Assembly: GCA_017622055.1 (NCBI GenBank)
Contig: JAGARY010000331.1
Span: forward strand, 1-5,182
Reading direction: 5' to 3'
Source: Treponema sp.
GTDB taxonomy: Bacteria; Spirochaetota; Spirochaetia; Treponematales; Treponemataceae
Length of the DNA: 5,182 nt
The position numbers and the translations under genes are program-made. Under the pieces are notes generated by a model. It made no database searches. It had not been told where the DNA came from and saw only the letters and a list, made by a program, of their open reading frames with translations. Positions 1 to 5,182 of this stretch are shown in pieces (within the stretch, counting starts at the first letter, position 1; each line of letters begins with the position of its first letter).

Positions 1-234
1 AAAAATGGGCTTTTATTAAAAGAAGACAAAAAATCACCATCTTTTACAACTAGGCCAACCGTGATAGAATGGAAAAACGATTATGAATGTTTTATTACTT
101 TAACCGAAGGCAAGTTTCATGAAGTGCGAAGAATTTTTGAAACTTTGGGAAATTGTGTTATAATTTTGAAGCGAATTTCATTTTATAATTATGATTTGGG
201 AACTTTGAAAGAAGGGAAAATAAAGAAGTTATAA
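1..234 (+). CDS. RsuA/RluB/E/F-family pseudouridine synthase, C-terminal part
   Basis: This is the last 77 codons of a gene whose start lies outside the window; frame 1 is open from base 1 to the TAA at 232-234. The visible part matches the end of the RsuA/RluB/RluE/RluF family, which isomerises a uridine in 16S or 23S rRNA to pseudouridine. The key signature is EGKFHEVRRIF (visible residues 36-46), corresponding to the family's EGKxHQVRRMF segment, followed by a G..V..LKRI stretch (50-60) and the terminal L..L.EG pattern (66-72). The usual Q and M of the signature are E and I here. The catalytic aspartate and any N-terminal S4 domain lie upstream and cannot be checked, so the member (16S or 23S specific) cannot be named. 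It sits 41 bp upstream of rsgA on the same strand, probably in one transcript. The family call is fairly secure; the exact substrate is unknown. Confidence 0.82.
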   Translation, partial: KNGLLLKEDKKSPSFTTRPTVIEWKNDYECFITLTEGKFHEVRRIFETLGNCVIILKRISFYNYDLGTLKEGKIKKL

Positions 235-244
235 ATTGAACACC

Positions 245-258
245 GGCCGCCAGCGGCC
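245..258. repeat. GC-rich perfect palindrome between pseudouridine synthase gene and rsgA
   Basis: The sequence GGCCGC-CA-GCGGCC is a perfect 6-bp inverted repeat around two central bases. As RNA it could form a 5-bp all-GC stem with a 4-base loop (CCAG). The surrounding 243-258 block is 15/16 G+C in an otherwise AT-rich window. It ends six bases before the rsgA ribosome binding site. No T-run follows, so it is not a standard intrinsic terminator. It may be an RNA processing or stabilising stem, a protein binding site, or a copy of a dispersed palindromic repeat; the sequence alone does not decide. Confidence 0.6.
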
Positions 259-264
259 TTACAC

Positions 265-270
265 AGGAGA
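265..270 (+). promoter_or_regulatory. Strong ribosome binding site of rsgA
   Basis: AGGAGA lies five bases before the ATG at 276. This is the best Shine-Dalgarno match in the window and fixes the rsgA start. The preceding GC palindrome ends at 258, so a hairpin there would sit next to this site without covering it. Confidence 0.85.
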
Positions 271-275
271 AATTA

Positions 276-1262
276 ATGGAAGGTTGTGTTTTAGCAGGCA
301 CAAATAATCTTTTTACAGTTGAATGTTCGGACAATGTTGTGCGAAATTGTACAATCAAAGGGAAAGTTTTAAAATCTGAAAAAGAATTTTATAATCCCAT
401 TGCCCCAGGAGACGTTGTTCAAATTGAAATTGACCCACTAAATGATGCAAAAGGTCAAATTATTTCGCTAAATCAACGAAAGAACACTTTTTTAAGATGG
501 AATGTAAAAGGAAGATGTCCACAACTTTTGGCAAGTAATCTTGATTATTTAATTCTTGTTACAACACCAGACGAACCTCCGTTTCGCCCAAGATTTATAG
601 ACAGAGCCTTGGCACAAGCGGAACATCAGGGAATTACGCCAATTGTAGTTTGCAACAAATGGGATTTAGCAGGAAAGATGTTACAAGAGGGAAATGAAGA
701 TGAATACAATGAGATTGATAAAAGATTAAACATTTGGGAAGACTTGGGCTACAAAGTTTTAAGAATTTCTGCAAAAACTGGAGAAGGAATGACTGAATTT
801 GCAGAATTGCTGGAAGATCATCTTTCGGCATTTGTAGGTCAATCTGGAGTTGGAAAATCTAGTTTAATAAACGTTATGGACAACACTTGCGTTTTAAAAA
901 CTGGAAGCCTTTCTCAAAAATACGGCAGAGGATGTCACACAACTACAAAAGGGACTTTAATTCACCTTACATTAAACGAAACTTTGGTAGATGGCATTCA
1001 AGGCAGAAAGGCAAACATAATTGACACTCCGGGAATTAGACGTTTTGTTTTAGACGACATTCAAGCCGACGATTTGGCTTTATATTTTAGAGAATTTGAA
1101 CCTCACGTAGGAAAATGTAAATTTGGACTTGGATGCAAACATAAAACAGAACCAGATTGCGCAATTTTGTTAGCAGTAGAAAACAAAGAAATTACCCCAG
1201 AACGATATGACAGTTGGTCACGAATTGCTAACGAAATTAGAACAGGAACCTGGGAAGATTAA
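276..1262 (+). CDS. rsgA: Ribosome small subunit-dependent GTPase RsgA
   Basis: RsgA (YjeQ/YloQ) is a cytoplasmic GTPase that binds the 30S subunit late in assembly and checks the decoding centre. The 328-aa protein has the family's usual length and order. An N-terminal OB-fold-like region (about 1-65) is followed by a circularly permuted GTPase domain: G4 NKWD at 127-130, G5 SAK at 165-167, then the P-loop GQSGVGKSS at 188-196, the HTTT switch at 221-224 and G3 DTPG at 250-253. A C-terminal zinc-binding region follows with Cys281, Cys287, His289 and Cys295 (C-x5-C-x-H-x5-C). The permuted G4-G5-G1-G2-G3 order is diagnostic. All key residues are present, so it should be active. The start is fixed by AGGAGA five bases upstream. 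It follows a pseudouridine synthase gene by 41 bp. It ends 9 bp before mutS2, with its TAA in frame with the mutS2 ATG, so the two are very probably co-transcribed and perhaps translationally coupled. Confidence 0.97.
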   Translation: MEGCVLAGTNNLFTVECSDNVVRNCTIKGKVLKSEKEFYNPIAPGDVVQIEIDPLNDAKGQIISLNQRKNTFLRWNVKGRCPQLLASNLDYLILVTTPDEPPFRPRFIDRALAQAEHQGITPIVVCNKWDLAGKMLQEGNEDEYNEIDKRLNIWEDLGYKVLRISAKTGEGMTEFAELLEDHLSAFVGQSGVGKSSLINVMDNTCVLKTGSLSQKYGRGCHTTTKGTLIHLTLNETLVDGIQGRKANIIDTPGIRRFVLDDIQADDLALYFREFEPHVGKCKFGLGCKHKTEPDCAILLAVENKEITPERYDSWSRIANEIRTGTWED

Positions 1263-1271
1263 AAATCTAAT

Positions 1272-3806
1272 ATGAACGAAAAAACATTAAAAGAAATTGA
1301 TTACTTTAGAATTAGAGAAGAAGTAGCTGGATTTTGTTTAAGTGAAGAAGGAAAAAAATCACTTTTAGAAAGAAATCCACTTACAAAATTACAAGAAATT
1401 GAATATTTAAAAAATGCCAGCCGAGAATGGACATCATATTTGTCATCTGGTGCTTCAAATCCGTTGAATGGATGGGAAAGCGTTGGACCTCTTCAAAAAA
1501 TAATCAAAACAACTGGCATGGCTTTGTCTTTGGAACAAGTTAAAGCTTTAGGACAATTTTGTTTGGCTCAAAAAAAAGTAAAAGAAAGCATTGCTTTACA
1601 TCAAACAGAATTAAATTTAAAAGTTTTAACAGAAAAAGTTGAACAATTACCAGATTTTTCAGAAACAGAAAAACTCATTTTTAGAATTATTACTCCAGAT
1701 GGTGAATTACGTGATTTACCAGAAATTGTAGAAATCAGAAAGCAAATTGCAAATCTAAACAACAAAATCAAAACCATTATGCAAAAATTCACTTCTGATC
1801 AAAAATTATCTGGAGTTTTAGAATCTAACATTCCGGTTTTAAGAAATGGTCGGCAAGTTTTGGCTGTAAAATCAAATCAGCAAAACAGAATTTCTGGAAT
1901 TATTCACGAAGTTAGCCAATCTGCACAAACAGTTTATATTGAACCTGAAGAAGCGGTAAGATGCAGCAACGAATTAATTCAAAAAGAAAACGAATTAATT
2001 TACATTATCAACAAGATTCTTGCGGAATTAACATTAAGTTTGCAACCTTCAATTCCGTTATTCAATCAAGCTCTTCCAATTATGTGCTTTTTTGATACAA
2101 CTTTGGCTGCGGCTCGTTGGGGAAACGCAAATAATTGTTGCTACGCTTTGCCAATTTACGACAAAAATCCGGAGCCTCCTCTACTTTATCAGGCAAGACA
2201 TCCTTTGCTGGGAGAAAAAGCGGTTCCAATTGATATAAGATTCATGGAAGGAAAACGGGTTTTGATTATTACAGGTCCAAACACAGGTGGAAAAACTGTA
2301 ACATTAAAAACTTTTGCACTTTTTTCAATGTTGAATCAAACTGGGCTTCCTGTTCCTGCTGGAGAAGGCACTAGACTTCCAATTTTTAAAAATCTTTTTG
2401 CAGACATTGGAGATGATCAATCACTAGATCAAAATCTTTCAACTTTTAGTGGGCACATGAAAAACATTGCAGAAGCGGTAAATGGTGCTGGAAAAGAATC
2501 ACTTGTTTTGCTAGATGAACTTGGAAGCGGAACTGATCCACAAGAAGGAACTGCAATTTCAATGGCCGTTTTGGACGAATTAATCAAAAAAGAAAGTTTT
2601 GTTTTGGTTACAACTCATCAAGGAATTCTAAAAAATTACGGCTACACAAATCCAAGTTGTATAAACGCATCAGTAGAATTTGATCAAGCTTCACTTTCGC
2701 CATCTTATCATTTATTGATGGGAGTTCCAGGAGAAAGTCACGCCCTTGATATTGCTTCTCATTCTGGACTTCCAAAAAATATTGTAAAAAATGCCCGAGA
2801 TTACATTGCAACTGAACAAGCTGATGTTTCGGCATTAATTCGTGGATTAAACAGAAAACACGTTGAACTTAACAAAGTTCAAAAATTGGCAGAACAAAAA
2901 TCAAAAGAAACTCAAGAAAAATCAGATAAACTTAAACAAAAAGAATTGGAATTACGTCGCAAAGAAAATGAACTAAAAAAAGGAAAACAACAAGAATTAA
3001 ACGACTTTTTAATTCATTCTCGCCGCCAATTAGAAAATCTTGTGCGAACTTTAAAAGAAGGTGAAATCACAAGGGAAAAAACACTGGCTGTAAAACAATT
3101 CATTTCTGATTTAACAAAAGACACAGAACGCCTTGAACAAAAAACAGAAATAGAAGAAGAAAAATTAGTTCGTGCCGAAGAAGAATTTGAAAAAGAATTA
3201 AAAACTAGAAAAAATCAGCCTTCAAACAAAAAAACAAAGAAAAAAATGAGCAACGCAGAAGCCTTAAAATATGCCACACCAATGGAAAACATGGGGGCTG
3301 GTTCAAATAATCAAAAAAAATCTGCAACTTTGGAATCAAAACCTTTAATTTTTGAACCAGGGGCAAAAGTTTTGGCTGGCAACAACAGCGAAGGGATCTT
3401 AATTGACGATGCAAGAAAAGGTTTGTGGAATGTACAATTTGGTTCTGTAAAAATGACTGTAAAACAAAAAGACTTAAAACTTGTTAGCAGCCCAGAAGAT
3501 TCAATTTTGGCAACCCCTTCAATTTCTTACGATTTGTCTACAAGTGGCGGCGAAGTTGAACGCCCAGTGTTTGAATTGCGACTTTTGGGAATGCGTGGAG
3601 AAGAAGCAATTAAAGCCTTGGAACATCAAATTGATTTAGCAGCATTAAATAATTTTCCACATTTTAGCGTAATTCACGGAAAGGGGGACGGAATTTTGCA
3701 ACAATTAGTAAAAGATTATCTTTCTCATTCTCCAATGGTAAAAGATTTTTCTTTTGCACCTGCAGAAGATGGTGGTGCTGGCAAAACTTACGTTACGCTA
3801 AAATAA
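1272..3806 (+). CDS. mutS2: MutS2-type ATPase with Smr-like C-terminal domain
   Basis: MutS2 is a cytoplasmic MutS-like ATPase that lacks the mismatch-recognition domains. Members have been linked to suppression of recombination and, in Bacillus, to rescue of collided ribosomes. This 844-aa protein has a full-length layout. A helical core/clamp (about 1-320) precedes an ABC-type ATPase with Walker A GPNTGGKT (335-342), signature STFSGHM (390-396), Walker B LVLLDELGSGTDP (411-423) and H-loop TTHQ (447-450). A long charged coiled coil (about 520-645), a lysine-rich linker, a KOW-like segment (about 695-735) and an Smr domain (about 766-844) follow. The Smr HGKGDG loop (802-807) is intact, but the usual LDLR/LDLH motif reads LRLL (769-772), losing the acidic residue. 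The start is the first ATG after the in-frame rsgA stop, four codons on. Its ribosome binding site is poor (GGGAAGA at 1252-1258, 13 bases away), consistent with translational coupling to rsgA. The coding sequence contains A7 and A8 tracts. Confidence 0.95.
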   Translation: MNEKTLKEIDYFRIREEVAGFCLSEEGKKSLLERNPLTKLQEIEYLKNASREWTSYLSSGASNPLNGWESVGPLQKIIKTTGMALSLEQVKALGQFCLAQKKVKESIALHQTELNLKVLTEKVEQLPDFSETEKLIFRIITPDGELRDLPEIVEIRKQIANLNNKIKTIMQKFTSDQKLSGVLESNIPVLRNGRQVLAVKSNQQNRISGIIHEVSQSAQTVYIEPEEAVRCSNELIQKENELIYIINKILAELTLSLQPSIPLFNQALPIMCFFDTTLAAARWGNANNCCYALPIYDKNPEPPLLYQARHPLLGEKAVPIDIRFMEGKRVLIITGPNTGGKTVTLKTFALFSMLNQTGLPVPAGEGTRLPIFKNLFADIGDDQSLDQNLSTFSGHMKNIAEAVNGAGKESLVLLDELGSGTDPQEGTAISMAVLDELIKKESFVLVTTHQGILKNYGYTNPSCINASVEFDQASLSPSYHLLMGVPGESHALDIASHSGLPKNIVKNARDYIATEQADVSALIRGLNRKHVELNKVQKLAEQKSKETQEKSDKLKQKELELRRKENELKKGKQQELNDFLIHSRRQLENLVRTLKEGEITREKTLAVKQFISDLTKDTERLEQKTEIEEEKLVRAEEEFEKELKTRKNQPSNKKTKKKMSNAEALKYATPMENMGAGSNNQKKSATLESKPLIFEPGAKVLAGNNSEGILIDDARKGLWNVQFGSVKMTVKQKDLKLVSSPEDSILATPSISYDLSTSGGEVERPVFELRLLGMRGEEAIKALEHQIDLAALNNFPHFSVIHGKGDGILQQLVKDYLSHSPMVKDFSFAPAEDGGAGKTYVTLK

Positions 3807-3813
3807 AAGTTTT

Positions 3814-3840
3814 GATTAAAAACGATTAAGAATTGATTAA
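3814..3840. repeat. Three GATTAA direct repeats in the mutS2-methyltransferase gap
   Basis: GATTAA occurs at 3814-3819, 3824-3829 and 3835-3840, with start-to-start spacings of 10 and 11 bases, close to one DNA helical turn. The repeats lie between the mutS2 stop and the methyltransferase ATG. They could form a phased binding site for a regulator or a bent A/T-rich upstream element. AT-rich spacers also produce such hexamers by chance, so the functional reading is tentative. No convincing -35/-10 pair is visible here. Confidence 0.35.
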
Positions 3841-3861
3841 AAATTTAGGATTTTTTGAAAT

Positions 3862-4605
3862 ATGAAACAATGGTTTGAAGAAGAAGATTTTTGGATAAAT
3901 TACGCACCAATTATGTTTGACGACGCTCGTTGGGCCGAAGCTCCAGACGTGGCAGAATATGTAAAAAAAATTGCAAACTTAAAAGAAGGTGATTCTGTTT
4001 TGGACGCAGGCTGCGGACTTGGCAGAATTAGCGTGGAACTTGCCGCATTAAATTTAAAAGTTACTGGTGTTGATATTATTCAAAGCGAACTTGACGCCGC
4101 AGCCGAAAGTGCAGCAGCCGAAGGGGTGGAACTTGAACTTATTAATGCAGATTTGCGCACTTTTTCTTCTTCAAAAAAATTTGATTGTGCAGTGAATCTT
4201 TACACTTCTTTTGGGTATTGCGCAACCGAAGAAGAAGATTTAATCATCATAAAAAACATTTTTGATTCATTAAAAGACGGCGGAACTTTTATTTTGGAAT
4301 GCGTTAGCCGAGAAACTGCAATTATGTATTTTACCAAAGGCGAAGAATTTGACCGTGCGGGAATGAAAGTGACAACTAAGTTTAAAGTGGAAGGGGCGTG
4401 GGAAGGATTAATTTCTGAATGGAATTTAGAAGCTCCCAACGGGAAAAAAATCCACCACGTATTTACACAACGCCTTTATTCCGCCGCCCACTTACGCGAC
4501 AAAATGAAAAAAATTGGATTTAGCAAAGTGGACGTTTATGGCGATTTTGATTTTTCACCATACGACCAAAACGCCCGAACAATGATTATTGTAGCTAGAA
4601 AGTAA
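3862..4605 (+). CDS. Class I SAM-dependent methyltransferase, substrate unknown
   Basis: This 247-aa soluble protein has a Rossmann-type SAM-binding fold. Motif I is VLDAGCGLG (46-54), and the strand-2 acidic residue is Asp71 in VTGVDI (67-72), expected to bind the SAM ribose. An ADLR segment (96-99) fits the adenine-contacting motif. The stretch NLYTSFGY (112-119) followed by EEEDL, then LKDGGTFILE (137-146), is typical of a widespread group of small uncharacterised methyltransferases. The N-terminal WFEEEDFW (4-11) also fits that group. I see no DNA methyltransferase catalytic motif such as NPPY or DPPY, so DNA methylation is not suggested; a small molecule, RNA or protein could be the substrate. 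The start is unambiguous because an in-frame TGA lies at 3856-3858, directly before the AAT-ATG. The ribosome binding site is weak (AGGA at 3847-3850, 11 bases away). It lies 55 bp after mutS2 with no terminator between, so it may be read from the same transcript. Confidence 0.88.
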   Translation: MKQWFEEEDFWINYAPIMFDDARWAEAPDVAEYVKKIANLKEGDSVLDAGCGLGRISVELAALNLKVTGVDIIQSELDAAAESAAAEGVELELINADLRTFSSSKKFDCAVNLYTSFGYCATEEEDLIIIKNIFDSLKDGGTFILECVSRETAIMYFTKGEEFDRAGMKVTTKFKVEGAWEGLISEWNLEAPNGKKIHHVFTQRLYSAAHLRDKMKKIGFSKVDVYGDFDFSPYDQNARTMIIVARK

Positions 4606-4644
4606 TTTGAAAAATCTCACAAAGCTGTTTTCACACTTTATTTT

Positions 4645-4660
4645 ACTAAGACTTAGTTTT
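4645..4660 (+). terminator. Short hairpin with T-run after the methyltransferase (weak terminator or operator)
   Basis: ACTAAG-A-CTTAGT (4645-4657) is a perfect 6-bp inverted repeat around one base, followed by T to 4660. As RNA the usable stem is only 5 bp, mostly A-U, with a 3-base loop, so it would be a weak intrinsic terminator. It lies about 40 bases after the methyltransferase stop and directly upstream of the promoter of the next gene. A dimeric repressor or control-protein site is therefore an equally fair reading. Confidence 0.35.
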
Positions 4661-4664
4661 ATAC

Positions 4665-4693
4665 TGAACAAAATCCACTTTTGATAGTATAAT
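4665..4693 (+). promoter_or_regulatory. Sigma-70-type promoter of the MmeI-like gene, predicted leaderless
   Basis: A perfect -10 box TATAAT sits at 4688-4693. A weak -35 candidate, TGAACA (4665-4670, four of six consensus bases), lies 17 bases upstream. The -10 box ends six bases before the ATG at 4700, so transcription would be expected to start at about 4699-4701, on or beside the first base of the start codon. There is no room for a Shine-Dalgarno site downstream of that point. The -10 call is strong and the -35 is weak. Confidence 0.65.
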
Positions 4694-4699
4694 GGACTT

Positions 4700-5182
4700 A
4701 TGAATCAAGTAGAACAAACTCAAAACGCAAAGGATTTCTTTGAATATTGGCAAGATAAAGGCGACGAAAAACAAGAAACACAACGCTATTGGATTGAACT
4801 TTTACAAAATGTTTTAGGAATTGAAAATCCATCTAGATATATTGAATTTGAAAAAACAGTAAAAATCAAACACACAAATTTTATTGATGCATATATTTCT
4901 AGCACAAAAGTTTTAATTGAACAAAAAGGTGCAAAAGTTGATTTAACAAAACCTCAAGAACAATCAGATGGAGCAATGCTTACTCCATATCAACAAGCAA
5001 AACGTTATGCAGATGAACTTTCATACGATTTAAAACCACGGTGGATTGTTGTAAGCAATTTTAAAGAAATTCATATTCACGATATGAATAACCTTCACGC
5101 AGAACCAGAAATCATTTTGCTTGAAAATCTTGAAAAAGAATATTACCGTTTACAATTTTTAGTTGATACAAAAAATGAAAAT
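4700..5182 (+). CDS. MmeI-like restriction-modification protein, N-terminal part
   Basis: These are the first 161 codons of a gene that runs off the window; the frame is open to the last base. The protein resembles the N-terminal nuclease region of MmeI-type (type IIL/IIG) enzymes, which join an endonuclease, an adenine-N6 methyltransferase and target recognition in one chain. Visible markers are WQDKGDEKQETQRYW (17-31), FIDAYI (61-66), VLIEQK (71-76), TPYQQAKRYA (95-104) and PRWIVVSNF (113-121). Together Asp63, Glu74 and Lys76 form a D-x10-E-x-K PD-(D/E)XK nuclease motif, and Gln99/Tyr103 fit the QxxxY element often found with it. The methyltransferase and specificity domains lie beyond the window, so completeness and DNA target are unknown. 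The start is certain within the frame: an in-frame TAG lies at 4685-4687 and the only start codon after it is 4700. There is no usable ribosome binding site; a TATAAT box ends six bases upstream. A methylase-only or degenerate relative cannot be excluded. Confidence 0.85.
   Translation, partial: MNQVEQTQNAKDFFEYWQDKGDEKQETQRYWIELLQNVLGIENPSRYIEFEKTVKIKHTNFIDAYISSTKVLIEQKGAKVDLTKPQEQSDGAMLTPYQQAKRYADELSYDLKPRWIVVSNFKEIHIHDMNNLHAEPEIILLENLEKEYYRLQFLVDTKNEN

Noticed and set aside
245..260. Intrinsic terminator at the GC palindrome before rsgA
   Set aside because: Only TT follows the stem, then ACACAGG; there is no T-run, so rho-independent termination is not supported.
3246..3806. Internal start at ATG 3246 producing a separate KOW-Smr protein
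   Set aside because: The ATG is in frame (Met659) but is preceded by A-rich sequence with no Shine-Dalgarno match; the upstream frame is continuous with an intact MutS2.
158..4439. Six open frames on the minus strand (65-79 codons), opposite the + strand genes
   Set aside because: They lie mostly or wholly antisense to well-supported genes, show no recognisable motifs, and are expected by chance opposite AT-rich coding DNA.
4608..4633. TGAAAA / TTTTCA inverted repeat with a 14-base loop after the methyltransferase
   Set aside because: The stem is short and almost all A-U with a long loop and no T-run directly after it; this is expected by chance in AT-rich DNA.
4694..4696. GGA as a ribosome binding site for the MmeI-like gene
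   Set aside because: It is only three bases from the ATG and upstream of the predicted transcription start.
4692..4703. Mini-ORF ATG GAC TTA TGA overlapping the start of the MmeI-like gene
   Set aside because: Its ATG lies within and just after the -10 box, upstream of the expected transcript start, so it would not be in the mRNA.
1..5182. CRISPR array, tRNA or rRNA gene, insertion sequence
   Set aside because: No regularly spaced long repeats, no cloverleaf-like segments, no transposase motifs or terminal inverted repeats were seen; the gaps between genes are all under 100 bases.

Overview
The window is AT-rich bacterial DNA, roughly one third G+C by eye. It is densely packed on the + strand: three complete genes and two truncated at the window edges, with no intergenic gap over 100 bases. 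The low G+C and the character of the RsgA and MutS2 proteins suggest an AT-rich host such as a spirochaete (Treponema-like). That assignment is an impression from protein style, not a demonstrated match.

Layout. (1) 1-234 is the C-terminal end of an RsuA/RluB/E/F-type rRNA pseudouridine synthase. (2) After a 41-bp gap holding a strikingly GC-rich palindrome and a strong ribosome binding site comes rsgA (276-1262), a circularly permuted GTPase of small-subunit maturation. (3) Nine bases later, in the same reading frame, is mutS2 (1272-3806), with MutS-like ATPase, coiled-coil, KOW-like and Smr-like regions. (4) A 55-bp AT-rich gap with three GATTAA repeats leads to a 247-aa class I SAM-dependent methyltransferase of unknown substrate (3862-4605). 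(5) A 94-bp spacer carries a short palindrome and a perfect TATAAT box. It leads into the first 161 codons of an MmeI-like combined restriction-modification protein (4700 to the window end), which was identified by translating the open-ended frame.

How they fit together. The first three genes concern the ribosome: rRNA modification, 30S assembly, and a MutS2 protein whose family now has a ribosome-collision role. They look co-transcribed. The methyltransferase may be a loose extension of that unit. The last gene is a separate, independently promoted defence gene. Its predicted transcription start falls on or beside the ATG, suggesting a leaderless mRNA. I see no wholly new system. The points most worth checking are the MmeI-like gene and its leaderless start, the GC palindrome before rsgA, and the altered LDxR motif in the MutS2 Smr domain.
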